Position numbers and translations under genes: made by a program. From contig NZ_CP163520.1 of NCBI RefSeq assembly GCF_041080675.1, forward strand, positions 6,101,001 through 6,165,000: 64,000 bases of DNA, written 5' to 3'. This document shows, in pieces, positions 25,801 to 34,222 of this stretch. The notes below the pieces were generated by a model. The model had not been told where the DNA came from. It saw nothing but the letters and a program-made list of their open reading frames with translations, and ran no database searches. Numbering within the stretch: the stretch's first letter is position 1; the number at the start of each line of letters is the position of its first letter. This DNA is from Streptomyces sp. cg36 (GTDB lineage Bacteria > Actinomycetota > Actinomycetes > Streptomycetales > Streptomycetaceae).

Positions 25801-25921
25801 GCAGCCGGCGGACCGGGGCGGGCACCAGGCCCGCCCCCGGCTTCGGGCTCAGCAGCGACTTGGCGACGGTGGAGACCACCGTGCCGGCCAGCCGTAAGAG
25901 TGCGACTTCCATGCCTGACAC
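22826..25921 (-). CDS. NACHT-domain NTPase with C-terminal leucine-rich repeats (bacterial NLR-like)
   Basis: 1,031 residues from GTG 25921, chosen because GGAGG lies 9 nt upstream; an ATG three codons later (25912) is 18 nt from it. Layout: N-terminal helical effector-like domain (about 1-205) beginning VALLRLAGTVVSTVAKSLLS; NACHT domain with Walker A GPAGSGKST (248-256, Lys254) and the NACHT-type Walker B LVDGVDEV (Asp333, Asp336, Glu337); STAND-type arm with FVHRTFQDYLGAKA (about 563-576); helical region; then irregular leucine-rich repeats (about 768-1008, for example LTDLTPLASLRRLKQLDLN and SLSECELPFG). Several bacterial NACHT proteins of this build are antiphage sensors; this one lacks a neighbouring effector gene, so any output would reside in its own N-terminus. 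Cytosolic. Confidence 0.9.
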   Translation of the reverse strand: MSGMEVALLRLAGTVVSTVAKSLLSPKPGAGLVPAPVRRLPGPASPERLAKVLGRRLAAGYGPLPEHERTAAADAVADALAAAGELTPEYLFSLGLDPERLRDALRRPHPGPGGALYEELLGLCCAHVVEQLTAHPAFAARAAVEQVRAAGRTYGLVAEVRDRLGPRPQATALGFEERYAAYVTETHGRLELFGLTLGRSRGEWALDTAYISLAVSGERGDFGPARGDQVAVKAEQALAGADRLVLRGPAGSGKSTLVQWLALNAARRTFTGELADWNRCVPFVLRLRAFTHADALPLPDDFLRAGGVPLHGAAPAGWVERMLADGRALVLVDGVDEVPTRLRHRTETWLKSLIAAYPNARYVVTTRPSAVPVDWLSRQGFAAHSLLPMERDDIRRFIGHWHDAARGECLADPERAQLATYETSLRQAVGSRRDLGRLATNPLMCALLCALNRDRRMQLPRARKELYDAALDMLLVRRDTEREITGVEGVELTREEQTALLQRLAYWLIRNAQVEAEHGEAREMIADWLTAMPQVRGTPEQVFAHLLIRSGLLREPAPGTVGFVHRTFQDYLGAKAAVESRDFGVLAANAHDDTWDDVVQMAVGHARADERARLLKQLLRRADRAPKLRHRLVLLAAACLEHAPELDPAIRQSVQARTRELLPPRGLDDAEKLAKVGELVLELLPGPDGLDEYEAGAVVRTAAAIRGDAAFEVISRFREDRRWPVALQVSAAWGAFDTEEYAREVLAARSWDMAFLTATTEEQLYALRLVPQIRLVHVTGSHSDLTPLTLVPDVERVSLYGSLDLTDLTPLASLRRLKQLDLNRCSALRDLSPVARPGLEHISLHMLDPELSLEPLREATDIRTVGIGHPLLIESLAELPLGPRLAGLRLERQIRYASLDGIDRWPLLTDLALSGQAQLRELSELPDLLGRLTRLELQEIEFLDPRLFAGATELQSLSLSECELPFGLGALRDFPRLTRVSLSRSTTAGGPVDLAPLGDLPALTVSVPDDLTLTGADRIPPERLRIQRTRP

Positions 25922-26102
25922 GGCAGTTGACCTCCAAGGGCCCCGGAGGAGGGGAATCCTACGCCGGTGGTCCGGCGCTCTCGCGGCGGACGGCGGACCG
26001 TCCTCGGCGCGCAGCCGCTCCTGGCACAGGCGTACGGTGAGATCCGGACACCGGTGCGGCCGGATCCGGACCATCCCGTATCGATCAGCAAGGACCTGCC
26101 CC

Positions 26103-27146
26103 ATGCGCGCCACCGTCATCCACGCCCCGCACGACATCCGGGTGGAGGAGGTGGCCGACGCCGCCGTGCGGCTGCCCACCGACGCCGTGGTGCGGGTGCT
26201 GCGGGCCTGTATCTGCGGCAGCGACCTGTGGGCCTACCGGGGCGAGGCCGCCCGTCAGCCGGGGCAGCGGATCGGGCACGAGTTCCTCGGCGTGGTCGAG
26301 GACGCGGGCTCCGAGGTGAGCGGCTTCCGGGCCGGTGACCTGGTGGTCGCGCCCTTCATGTGGTCCGACGGCAGCTGCGAGTACTGCGCCGAGGGCCTCC
26401 AGACGTCCTGCACACAGGGCGGGTTCTGGGGCTCGGTGGGCTTCGACGGCGGCCAGGGCGAGGCGGTGCGGGTGCCGTTCGCCGACGGCACGCTCGTGAA
26501 GCTGCCCGCCGAGGCGGCCTCCGACGACCACCTCCTGACCGCCCTGCTCGCCCTCTCCGACGTGCTCGGCACCGGCCACCACGCGGCCGTCGGCGCGGGC
26601 GTGGGGCGCGGCTCCACGGTCGCCGTCGTCGGCGACGGGGCCGTCGGGCTCTGCGGGGTGCTGGCCGCCAAGCGGCTCGGCGCCGAGCGGATCATCGCGC
26701 TGGGGCGCCACCAGGTCCGTACCGACATCGCGCGGACCTTCGGCGCCACCGACGTCGTCGCCGAGCGCGGCGAGGCCGCCGTGGACGCGGTGCGCGAGCT
26801 GACCCGGGGCCAGGGCGCGCACGCCGTCATCGAGGCCGTCGGCACCGAGCAGTCGATGCGCACGGCCGTGGAGATCACCCGCGACGGCGGCTCCATCGGC
26901 TACGTCGGCGTCCCGCACGGCAGCGGCACCGGTCTCGACCTCGGCCTCATGTTCGACCGCAACATCTCGCTGCGCGGCGGCGTCGCCCCCGTCCGCGCCT
27001 ACATCCCCGAGCTGCTCCCGGACGTGCTGTCCGGCGCGGTCGACCCGTCGCCGGTCTTCGACCTGACGACGGGCCTGGACGGCGTCCCCGCCGGATACAA
27101 GGCGATGGACGAGCGCACCGCCCTGAAGGTGCTGATCAAGCCGTAG
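26103..27146 (+). CDS. Zinc-dependent alcohol dehydrogenase family protein
   Basis: 347 residues from ATG 26103. Medium-chain dehydrogenase: catalytic zinc ligands Cys38 (ICGSDLW) and His59-Glu60 (GHEFLG); NAD(P)-binding VGDGAVGLCGVLAAKRLGA. The structural-zinc lobe has three of the usual four cysteines (Cys92, Cys95, Cys103); the first is Asp89, a variant seen in part of the family. Divergent from the NACHT gene, separated by 181 bp with no other ORF. Substrate unknown; threonine/polyol-type or formaldehyde-type roles cannot be distinguished. Confidence 0.9.
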   Translation: MRATVIHAPHDIRVEEVADAAVRLPTDAVVRVLRACICGSDLWAYRGEAARQPGQRIGHEFLGVVEDAGSEVSGFRAGDLVVAPFMWSDGSCEYCAEGLQTSCTQGGFWGSVGFDGGQGEAVRVPFADGTLVKLPAEAASDDHLLTALLALSDVLGTGHHAAVGAGVGRGSTVAVVGDGAVGLCGVLAAKRLGAERIIALGRHQVRTDIARTFGATDVVAERGEAAVDAVRELTRGQGAHAVIEAVGTEQSMRTAVEITRDGGSIGYVGVPHGSGTGLDLGLMFDRNISLRGGVAPVRAYIPELLPDVLSGAVDPSPVFDLTTGLDGVPAGYKAMDERTALKVLIKP

Positions 27147-27182
27147 GACGGCCGCCGGGCCGGGCCCGCGGTCCCGTGGTGT

Positions 27183-27212
27183 GGGGCCGGGCGGAGTGAT
27201 CCGCCCGGCCCC
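27183..27212. terminator. Bidirectional terminator hairpin
   Basis: GGGGCCGGGCGGA (27183-27195) and TCCGCCCGGCCCC (27200-27212) form a perfect 13-bp stem with a GTGA loop between the convergent dehydrogenase and protease genes. Confidence 0.85.
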
Positions 27213-27252
27213 CGTCCGCCCGGCCCCGGTGGGCGGGCCGGGTCCGGCCGGT

Positions 27253-28794
27253 TCAGCGCACGGCGTTGAGGGCGTTCACGACGCCCGCGCCGTAGAACCC
27301 GCTGTGGTGCCTGCCGCCCTCGCAGACCGCGTCCGCCTTGCCGTCCCCGTCGATGTCGTACGGGTCGGGGCAGGCGGTCGGGTCCGCGCCCGCCGCCAGC
27401 AGCGCCTTGATCTTCCAGGCGGGCGCGTGCGGATGCGCCGACTTCAGGAGCGCGGCCACCCCCACCACGTGCGGGGTCGCCATCGACGTGCCCGCCATGT
27501 AGGCCCACTTGCCGCCGGGCACCGGGCCCAGGATCAGCCCGCTGGTGGCGGGGGCCTGCGGCGGCTGGTACGCGGTGGAGTCGCCGCCGGGCGCGGCCAC
27601 GTCGATCACGCCCAGGCCGTAGTTGGAGAACGAGGACTTCAGCCCCTTGGCCCCGGTCGAGGCGACCGTGACGACCCCCGGCAGCTGGGTCGGGATGTCG
27701 AAGCACCGGCTCGGGTCGATCGTGCGGTCGCCGGGCGTGCTGTCGTTGGGGCTGGCCGGGTCGGTGATCGAGTCGGCCGCGAGGTCGTAGCTCTCGTTGC
27801 CGGCCGCGGCCACGTTCACCGTGCCCTTGGACTCGGCGTACCGGCTGGCCCGGGTGATCGCCTCGACCAGCGCCTTCTGGTCCGGGTCGGCCGTGCAGTT
27901 GAAGTACCAGGGGTCGGTGTAATAGCTGTTGTTGGTGACGTCGATGCCGTGGTCGGCGGCCCACATGAAGCCGCAGACGACGGCCTCCGTGTAGAAGAAG
28001 CCGCCGCCCTGGGTCGCGACCTTGATGGCGGCGACCTTCACCCCGGGCGCCACCCCGGTCACGCCGACGCCGTTCTTCGCCGCGGCTATCTCGCCCGCCA
28101 CGTGCGTGCCGTGCGGGGAGCCGCCGGTGGCGAACGGCCGCCAGGCGCCGTCGCTGGTGTCCGGCTTGCCGCCGATGCAGCTGACCGACTTGGCGCGGTC
28201 GAAGTTGGGCGCGATGTCGGGGTGGGTGTCGTCCACGCCCGTGTCGATCACGCCCACGGTGACCCTGGAGCTGCCCAGGGTCTTCTCGTGCGCCTTGTCG
28301 GCCTTGATGGCCTTCAGGTCCCACTGGAGCGGCTCCAGCGGGTCCTCACCGGCGGCGGCCCCGGCGGAGGCGGCCCGCACCTCCTCGGCGGTGAGCTCCT
28401 TGGGCGCGCCCACGTCGGTGGTGCTCTGGGCGGGCAGCGGCGCGGTCCTGGTGGCCCCGGCCGACGCCACGCCCCGGACCGCCCGCAGCTTCTTGGCGAA
28501 GTCGGGGTCGGCCGAGTGGACGACGACCACCCCGATCCGGTCGTACGCCTGCACGACCGTCCCGCCGGCCGCCTCGATCGCTTTGCGGACCCGGGACGAA
28601 TTCCCCTGTCCCTCGCGGAGGTTGACGACATAGCTGAGCGTGGCCGCGTCGGCCGGAGCGGCCGACGCCCTGGTGGCCGCCTCGGCGGCGGGCGCCGCCG
28701 AGGCCGCGCCCGGCAGGATGGCCAGGGCCGTGATCGTCGCCATGCCGACGGATGCGGCGATCACGCGGTGCGTACGGGAGAAGTGCAACGTCAT
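27253..28794 (-). CDS. Secreted S8 family (subtilisin-like) serine protease
   Basis: 513 residues from ATG 28794. Sec signal peptide (about residues 1-33, cut after AASA), an inhibitor-I9-like propeptide to about residue 155, then the catalytic domain with the full triad: Asp184 (VIDTGVD), His228 (SPHGTHVAG) and Ser437 (GTSMATPH). A C-terminal segment with DPYDIDGDGKADAVCEGG resembles a calcium-binding or Cys-bridged loop. Extracellular endopeptidase. Directly downstream of a paralogue with nearly the same architecture. Confidence 0.95.
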   Translation of the reverse strand: MTLHFSRTHRVIAASVGMATITALAILPGAASAAPAAEAATRASAAPADAATLSYVVNLREGQGNSSRVRKAIEAAGGTVVQAYDRIGVVVVHSADPDFAKKLRAVRGVASAGATRTAPLPAQSTTDVGAPKELTAEEVRAASAGAAAGEDPLEPLQWDLKAIKADKAHEKTLGSSRVTVGVIDTGVDDTHPDIAPNFDRAKSVSCIGGKPDTSDGAWRPFATGGSPHGTHVAGEIAAAKNGVGVTGVAPGVKVAAIKVATQGGGFFYTEAVVCGFMWAADHGIDVTNNSYYTDPWYFNCTADPDQKALVEAITRASRYAESKGTVNVAAAGNESYDLAADSITDPASPNDSTPGDRTIDPSRCFDIPTQLPGVVTVASTGAKGLKSSFSNYGLGVIDVAAPGGDSTAYQPPQAPATSGLILGPVPGGKWAYMAGTSMATPHVVGVAALLKSAHPHAPAWKIKALLAAGADPTACPDPYDIDGDGKADAVCEGGRHHSGFYGAGVVNALNAVR

Positions 28795-28859
28795 GGAAGC
28801 TCCATGTGGTTGGCGGATGTCTCGGTACGTACGGGAACGTGCGGTGGGGCCGCGGGCCG

Positions 28860-30377
28860 CTACTCGGTGACCGCGTGGAGCGCGCTCACCACGCCCCGGC
28901 CGTAGAAGCCGTTGACGCGCTTGCCGCCCTCACAGGTGGAGTCCTGCACCCCGTTGCCGTCCGGGTCGTACAGGCCGGTGGGGCAGCCCGGGTTGACGGC
29001 CTGCTCCTTGAGCAGCTGCCGCAGCTCGGCCGGGGACGCCCACGGGTGCTTGGACTTCAGCAGCGCGGCGACGCCCACCACGTGCGGGGTGGCCATCGAG
29101 GTGCCCTGCTTGTAGCCGTACTGCCCGCCGGGGAGCGTCGAGAGGATGCGGCCGTTCTTGTCCGGGGTGTCCGGGATCTGGTACTTGTCGCCGCCGGGCG
29201 CCGCCACGTCGACCTGCCCCAGGCCGTAGCTGGAGTAGTACGACTTGATGCCCTGCACGCCGGTCGCGGAGACCGTGACGACCCCGGGCAGCTGGGCCGG
29301 GATGTCGGGGCAGAGCGCCGGGTCGACGGTGGTCTGCGGGTGCGGCGCGGGCTGGTCGTCCGGGCTGCTGGTGTCGGTGATGGCGTGCTTGGACAGGTCG
29401 TAGTTCTCGTTGCCCGCCGCCGCCACGTTCAGGACGCCCTTGTGCTCGGCGTACCGGGTGGCCCGGGTCACCGCGTCGAGCAGCGCCTTCTGGTCCGGGT
29501 CGCTCTTGCAGTTGAAGTACCAGGGGTCCACGTAATAGCTGTTGTTGGTGACGTCGATGTGGTGCTCGGCGGCGAAGACGAACCCGCAGACCACGGCCTC
29601 GGTGAAGAACAGCCCGCTGCCCTGCTCGGCGACCTTGATCCCGGCCACCTTGACGCCCGGCGCGACACCGGCCACGCCGATCCCGTTGCGGGCCGCCGCG
29701 ATCTCGCCCGCCACGTGCGTGCCGTGGTCGCTGCCGCCCACGTACGGCCGCCAGGCGCCCGGCGAGGTGTCCGCGACGCCGCCCACGCAGTTGGCCGACT
29801 GGGCGGCGGAGAAGTTGGGCGCCAGGTCCGGGTGGGTGTCGTCGACACCCGTGTCGATCACGCCCACGGTGACCCGGCGGCTGCCCGGATAGATCGTGGC
29901 GGCCTTGTCGGCGCCGATCGCCCGCAGGTCCCACTGGTTGGCCTCCAGCGGCTCCTGGCCGGGCCCGGCGGCGGCCGTGGCCCGGGCCGCCTCGGCCGGG
30001 GTGAGGGTCTGGGTGCTGCCCTCCTCGGTGGTGGCCAGCGACTTCAGGGGCGCGGTGCGGGTGGCGCCGGCCGAGGAGACGCCCCTGGCCCGGCGTATCT
30101 CCTGGGCGAACGCGGGGTTCGAGGAGTGCGCCACGACCACGCCTATCCGGTCGTACGAGACGACGACCGTGCCGCCCGCCTTCGCTATCGCCTTCTGCAC
30201 CCGTGCGGAAGTGCCGTGCCCGCCCGTGGTGTTGACCACGTACGACAGGTTCGGGCCATCGGCGGCGGCCGGGGCGGCCGAGGCCGTGCCCGCCGGCAGG
30301 AAGCCGAGCGAGGCCGTGAGCGCGAGGCCGGCGGGGAGGGCGAGGGCCCGACGCCGTCCGGATCCCAGATGAGCCAT
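28860..30377 (-). CDS. Secreted S8 family serine protease (tandem paralogue)
   Basis: 505 residues from ATG 30377. Signal peptide (MAHLGSGRRRALALPAGLALTASLGFLPAGTASA region), propeptide, and catalytic triad Asp175, His218, Ser427. Long blocks are shared with the 27253-28794 protein (TNNSYY.DPWYFNC, QLPGVVTV, GTSMATPHVVGVAALLKS.HP), so the two arose by tandem duplication. The 65-bp spacer contains no obvious terminator; cotranscription is likely. Different surface residues suggest different substrate preference. Confidence 0.95.
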   Translation of the reverse strand: MAHLGSGRRRALALPAGLALTASLGFLPAGTASAAPAAADGPNLSYVVNTTGGHGTSARVQKAIAKAGGTVVVSYDRIGVVVAHSSNPAFAQEIRRARGVSSAGATRTAPLKSLATTEEGSTQTLTPAEAARATAAAGPGQEPLEANQWDLRAIGADKAATIYPGSRRVTVGVIDTGVDDTHPDLAPNFSAAQSANCVGGVADTSPGAWRPYVGGSDHGTHVAGEIAAARNGIGVAGVAPGVKVAGIKVAEQGSGLFFTEAVVCGFVFAAEHHIDVTNNSYYVDPWYFNCKSDPDQKALLDAVTRATRYAEHKGVLNVAAAGNENYDLSKHAITDTSSPDDQPAPHPQTTVDPALCPDIPAQLPGVVTVSATGVQGIKSYYSSYGLGQVDVAAPGGDKYQIPDTPDKNGRILSTLPGGQYGYKQGTSMATPHVVGVAALLKSKHPWASPAELRQLLKEQAVNPGCPTGLYDPDGNGVQDSTCEGGKRVNGFYGRGVVSALHAVTE

Positions 30378-30676
30378 GGGTTCTCCACATCATCCGTCAG
30401 AGCCGTCCGCCCGCGGTCGCGGGTGGACGGGTACATGACCAGCGAAGCTATCGCTGATCATGCTGGCTCATCAACGAGTTGGGACGTCTCGGTCCGAGAA
30501 CGTTGTGCGAGCGCTGTGAAGGAACCCGGGGCGCGGGCGCGGAGAAAAACGACCGGTCTGAACCGAGACGCGACGCCCTCCGTGCCGTTGTCAGGGGGAC
30601 CACCATCACCCCGTCCCCGACAGTGAGGTCCCCCTTGACGTCCATCCCCACCGCACCCGCACCGCGAGGAGACTCC
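30378..30676. promoter_or_regulatory. Divergent intergenic region between protease and symporter operon
   Basis: 299 bp with no convincing gene. It holds GGGGGACC (30594-30601) and GGTCCCCC (30627-30634), an 8-bp inverted repeat with a 25-nt spacer just upstream of the symporter operon, plus an A-rich patch (GAGAAAAAC, 30542-30550). Promoters for both directions should lie here. Confidence 0.5.
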
Positions 30677-31042
30677 GTGGCCACCGACGCGCCACCGCCC
30701 GAGGGCGGCATCGACACCCGCCCCGCCCAGCCCCCCACCGAGAAGTTCGTCGAGGTGCAGGCGAGCGAGGAGTTCGCCGAACTGCGCCGCACCCACCGCC
30801 GGTTCGCCTTCCCGCTCACCGTCGCCTTCATCGGCTGGTACCTGCTCTACGTCCTGCTGTCGAACTACGCGGACGGCTTCATGGGCCACAAGCTGTTCGG
30901 CAACATCAACGTGGCGCTCGTCTTCGGCCTCGCCCAATTCCTCACCACCTTCCTCATCGCCTGGTTCTACTCGCGGTACGCGGCCACCAAGCTCGACCCG
31001 CGCTCCGAGGCGATCAAGTCCCGCATGGAGGCCGACGCATGA
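30677..31042 (+). CDS. DUF485-type small membrane protein
   Basis: 121 residues from GTG 30677, with GAGGAGA 4-5 nt upstream. A hydrophilic N-terminus precedes two membrane helices (FAFPLTVAFIGWYLLYVLLS and VALVFGLAQFLTTFLIAWFY) and ends with a basic-acidic tail. DUF485 proteins are nearly always cotranscribed with acetate-type sodium symporters, as here (ATGA overlap with the next gene). Probably a subunit or regulator of the transporter. Confidence 0.9.
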   Translation: MATDAPPPEGGIDTRPAQPPTEKFVEVQASEEFAELRRTHRRFAFPLTVAFIGWYLLYVLLSNYADGFMGHKLFGNINVALVFGLAQFLTTFLIAWFYSRYAATKLDPRSEAIKSRMEADA

Positions 31043-32673
31043 GCGCCCCGTACGCCCGGCTGCCGCTCGCGGCGACCGCCACCAGCGAGCACCGGCCGCT
31101 GATCATCACGCTCTTCGCGGTGTTCGTCGTCGCGACCCTGGTCATCACCGTCTGGGCGGGCCGCCAGACCAGGAGCGCCGCCGACTTCTACGCGGGCGGG
31201 CGCCAGTTCACCGCCTTCCAGAACGGACTCGCGGTCTCCGGCGACTACATGTCCGCCGCGTCCTTCCTCGGCATCGCGGGAGCCATCGCGCTCTTCGGCT
31301 ACGACGGCTTCCTGTACTCCATCGGCTTCCTGGTCGCCTGGCTGGTGGCGCTGCTCCTGGTCGCCGAACCGCTGCGCAACTCCGGCCGCTACACCATGGG
31401 CGACGTCCTCGCCTACCGGATGCGCCAGCGGCCCGTACGGACCGCGGCCGGCACCTCCACCATCGTCGTCTCGATCTTCTACCTGCTGGCCCAGATGGCC
31501 GGCGCCGGTGTGCTGGTCTCGCTGCTGCTCGGCATCACCAGCGACGCGGGCAAGATCCTGATCGTCGCCCTGGTGGGTGTGCTCATGATCGTGTACGTGA
31601 CGATCGGCGGGATGAAGGGCACCACCTGGGTCCAGATGGTCAAGGCGGTCCTGCTGATCGCGGGCACCATCCTGATCACCTTCCTGATCCTGCTGAAGTT
31701 CCACTTCAACCTCTCGGACCTGCTCGGCAAGGCCGCCGAGAACAGCGGCAAGGGCAGCGCCTTCCTGGAGCCCGGCCTCAAGTACGGCAAGACCGGTACC
31801 TCCAAGCTGGACTTCATCTCGCTCGGCATCGCGCTGGTGCTGGGCACCGCCGGTCTGCCGCACATCCTGATCCGCTTCTACACCGTCCCCACGGCCAAGG
31901 CCGCCCGGAAGTCGGTCAACTGGGCCATCGGCATCATCGGCGCCTTCTACCTGATGACGATCGTGCTCGGCTTCGGCGCCGCCGCCCTGCTGAAACCCGC
32001 CGACATCATCGCCTCCAACCCGGCGGGCAACACGGCGGCGCCGCTCGCGGCCCTGGAGATCGGCGGCGGCAGCGGCTCCAACGGGGGCGCGATCCTGCTC
32101 GCGGTGATCTCGGCGGTCGCCTTCGCCACGATCCTCGCGGTCGTCGCGGGCCTCACCCTCGCCTCCTCGTCCTCCTTCGCGCACGACATCTACGCCAACG
32201 TCATCCGCAAGGGGAAGGCCACCGAGCAGGAGGAGGTGCGGGCCGCGCGCTGGGCGACCGTCTTCATCGGCGCCGTCGCCATCGTGCTCGGCGCCTTCGC
32301 CCGCGATCTGAACGTCGCCGGTCTGGTGGCGCTCGCCTTCGCGGTCGCCGCCTCCGCCAACCTGCCGACCATCCTCTACAGCCTCTTCTGGAAGCGGTTC
32401 ACCACCCAGGGCGCGCTGTGGTCGATCTACGGCGGGCTGACCACGGCCGTCGTCCTGGTCCTCTTCTCGCCGGTGGTCTCCGGCAACCCGAAGACGTCCA
32501 TGTTCAAGGGCGTCGACTTCCACTGGTTCCCGCTGGAGAACCCCGGCCTGATCTCGATCCCCGTCGGCTTCCTGCTCGGCGTGATCGGATCGCTCCTGTC
32601 CAAGGAGGAGCCGGACGCCGGCAAGTACGCCGAACTGGAGGTCAAGTCCCTCACCGGAGTCGGCGCCCACTAG
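31039..32673 (+). CDS. Sodium:solute symporter (ActP-like, acetate/monocarboxylate)
   Basis: 544 residues from ATG 31039, coupled to the DUF485 gene by ATGA. Thirteen hydrophobic helices are predicted; SSS-family blocks include SAADFYAGGRQFTAFQNGLAVSGDYMSAASFLG in helices 1-2 and GTAGLPHILIRFYTVPTAKAARKSVNWA, characteristic of acetate permease ActP. Likely imports acetate or short monocarboxylates with Na+. No acetyl-CoA synthetase gene is adjacent. Confidence 0.92.
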   Translation: MSAPYARLPLAATATSEHRPLIITLFAVFVVATLVITVWAGRQTRSAADFYAGGRQFTAFQNGLAVSGDYMSAASFLGIAGAIALFGYDGFLYSIGFLVAWLVALLLVAEPLRNSGRYTMGDVLAYRMRQRPVRTAAGTSTIVVSIFYLLAQMAGAGVLVSLLLGITSDAGKILIVALVGVLMIVYVTIGGMKGTTWVQMVKAVLLIAGTILITFLILLKFHFNLSDLLGKAAENSGKGSAFLEPGLKYGKTGTSKLDFISLGIALVLGTAGLPHILIRFYTVPTAKAARKSVNWAIGIIGAFYLMTIVLGFGAAALLKPADIIASNPAGNTAAPLAALEIGGGSGSNGGAILLAVISAVAFATILAVVAGLTLASSSSFAHDIYANVIRKGKATEQEEVRAARWATVFIGAVAIVLGAFARDLNVAGLVALAFAVAASANLPTILYSLFWKRFTTQGALWSIYGGLTTAVVLVLFSPVVSGNPKTSMFKGVDFHWFPLENPGLISIPVGFLLGVIGSLLSKEEPDAGKYAELEVKSLTGVGAH

Positions 32674-32695
32674 GCGCCCCGCACCGGTACGGGCC

Positions 32696-32729
32696 GCGGT
32701 CGCGTCGTAGGACCCTACGACGCGACCGC
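32696..32729 (+). terminator. Strong hairpin terminator after the symporter
   Basis: GCGGTCGCGTCGTAG (32696-32710) pairs perfectly with CTACGACGCGACCGC (32715-32729), 15-bp stem and GACC loop, no U-tract. Confidence 0.85.
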
Positions 32730-32824
32730 GCCGCACCTCGTGCCAAACGGCCCCCGCTGTTGTCCCCCCTCTCGCGTAGGCTCGGCCGTATACACCAACC
32801 GCTCATCGGGGGAGGGGGCCCACA

Positions 32825-33814
32825 GTGCTCATCGACACATACGGCCGTGTGGCCACTGACCTGCGCGTCTCACTCACGGACCGCTGCAATCTGCGGTGTA
32901 CGTACTGCATGCCGGAAGAGGGCCTGCAGTGGCTGGCCAAGCCGGATCTGCTCACCGACGACGAGATCGTCCGGCTGATCCGCATCGCCGTGAGCGACCT
33001 CGGGGTCACCGAGGTCCGCTTCACCGGCGGCGAGCCCCTGCTGCGGCCCGGCCTGGTCGGCATCGTGGAGCGCTGCGCGGCCCTGGAGCCCCGCCCCCGG
33101 ATGTCGATCACCACCAACGGCATCGGCCTGAAGCGCACCGCCGCCGCACTGAAATCGGCCGGTCTGGACCGGGTCAACGTCTCCCTCGACACCCTGCGGC
33201 CCGAGGTCTTCAAGACCCTCACCCGCCGCGACCGCCACCAGGACGTCATCGAGGGCATGGAGGCGGCCCGCGCCGCCGGGCTCACCCCGGTCAAGGTCAA
33301 CGCGGTCCTGATGCCCGGGCTCAACGAGGACGAGGCCCCCGACCTGCTGGCCTGGGCCGTGGAGCACGGCTATGAGCTGCGGTTCATCGAGCAGATGCCG
33401 CTCGACGCCCAGCACGGCTGGAAGCGCGACGGCATGATCACCGCCGGCGACATCCTGGCCTCGCTGCGCACCAGGTTCACGCTCACCCCCGAGGACGACG
33501 GCGCCCGCGGCTCCGCGCCCGCCGAGCGCTGGGTGGTGGACGGCGGACCGCACCGGGTCGGCGTCATCGCCTCGGTGACCCGCCCGTTCTGCGCGGCCTG
33601 CGACCGGACCCGGCTCACCGCCGACGGCCAGGTGCGCACCTGCCTCTTCGCCCGCGAGGAGTCCGATCTGCGCGCGGCCCTGCGCTCGGGCGCGGCGGAC
33701 GAGGAGATCGCCCGGCTGTGGCAGGTGGCGATGTGGGGAAAGAAGGCCGGATCCGGTCTGGACGACCCGGCCTTCCTCCAGCCCGACCGCCCGATGTCAG
33801 CGATCGGCGGCTGA
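32825..33814 (+). CDS. moaA: GTP 3',8-cyclase MoaA (molybdenum cofactor biosynthesis)
   Basis: Radical-SAM enzyme catalysing the first step from GTP toward cyclic pyranopterin. 329 residues from GTG 32825, preceded by a GGGGGAGGGGG ribosome site. The N-terminal SAM cluster is CNLRCTYC (Cys21, Cys25, Cys28); FTGGEPLLRP follows; the C-terminal cluster is supplied by PFCAACDRTRLTADGQVRTCLF. The last residues SAIGG carry the conserved GG tail. Its 3' end overlaps the convergent small gene by 18 bp. No other moa genes lie nearby. Confidence 0.97.
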   Translation: MLIDTYGRVATDLRVSLTDRCNLRCTYCMPEEGLQWLAKPDLLTDDEIVRLIRIAVSDLGVTEVRFTGGEPLLRPGLVGIVERCAALEPRPRMSITTNGIGLKRTAAALKSAGLDRVNVSLDTLRPEVFKTLTRRDRHQDVIEGMEAARAAGLTPVKVNAVLMPGLNEDEAPDLLAWAVEHGYELRFIEQMPLDAQHGWKRDGMITAGDILASLRTRFTLTPEDDGARGSAPAERWVVDGGPHRVGVIASVTRPFCAACDRTRLTADGQVRTCLFAREESDLRAALRSGAADEEIARLWQVAMWGKKAGSGLDDPAFLQPDRPMSAIGG

Positions 33815-34045
33815 CTCCCACTCCACGAGCGGGACCACGTCCTTCAGGAAGCCGCGCACCCCGAGGAACTGGGAGAGGTGCTCGCGGTGCTCGTCGCACG
33901 CGAGCCACGTCTTGCGCCGCTCCGGCGTGTGCAGTTTCGGGTTGTTCCAGGCCAGCACCCATATGGCCGCGGCGCGGCAGCCCTTGGCGGAGCAGGTGGG
34001 CGTCTCGTCGGCGATCTCGTCACTCACGGATACATTCTGCGCCAT
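33797..34045 (-). CDS. Conserved small Cys/His protein
   Basis: 82 residues from ATG 34045. Cys18, Cys23 and the CDEH motif (Cys50, His53) could ligate zinc. The protein is soluble and contains a Trp-rich block (AAIWVLAWNNPKLH). I recognise it only as a conserved streptomycete hypothetical located beside moaA. The 3' end overlaps moaA by 18 bp on the opposite strand. No function can be assigned. Confidence 0.8.
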   Translation of the reverse strand: MAQNVSVSDEIADETPTCSAKGCRAAAIWVLAWNNPKLHTPERRKTWLACDEHREHLSQFLGVRGFLKDVVPLVEWESAADR

Positions 34046-34222
34046 GAGCGGGGGGTGACATGGCGACGCCGAGCAGCCACGGGGGGAGCTGCCCGGCGTC
34101 GGTCCGTCGCTCCGACGGGGGATGCGGAGCGCCTACGCAGTATGTCACGGGGGACCCGGTGTGGTGCACCGTAACTTCATGATTGATCTGAGCTTTTCTT
34201 GAGCTTTGCAGACTGTGACGGA

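Noticed and set aside
22590..25937. Second long minus-strand frame and long plus-strand frames overlapping the NACHT gene.
   Set aside because: They are out of frame with the NACHT/LRR motifs and encode low-complexity Arg/Gly/Ala sequence, typical GC-driven shadows.
33797..34045. Treating the small gene antisense to the moaA end as spurious.
   Set aside because: Kept as a gene: it has its own ATG and a conserved CDEH/Cys arrangement, and the overlap with moaA is only 18 bp.
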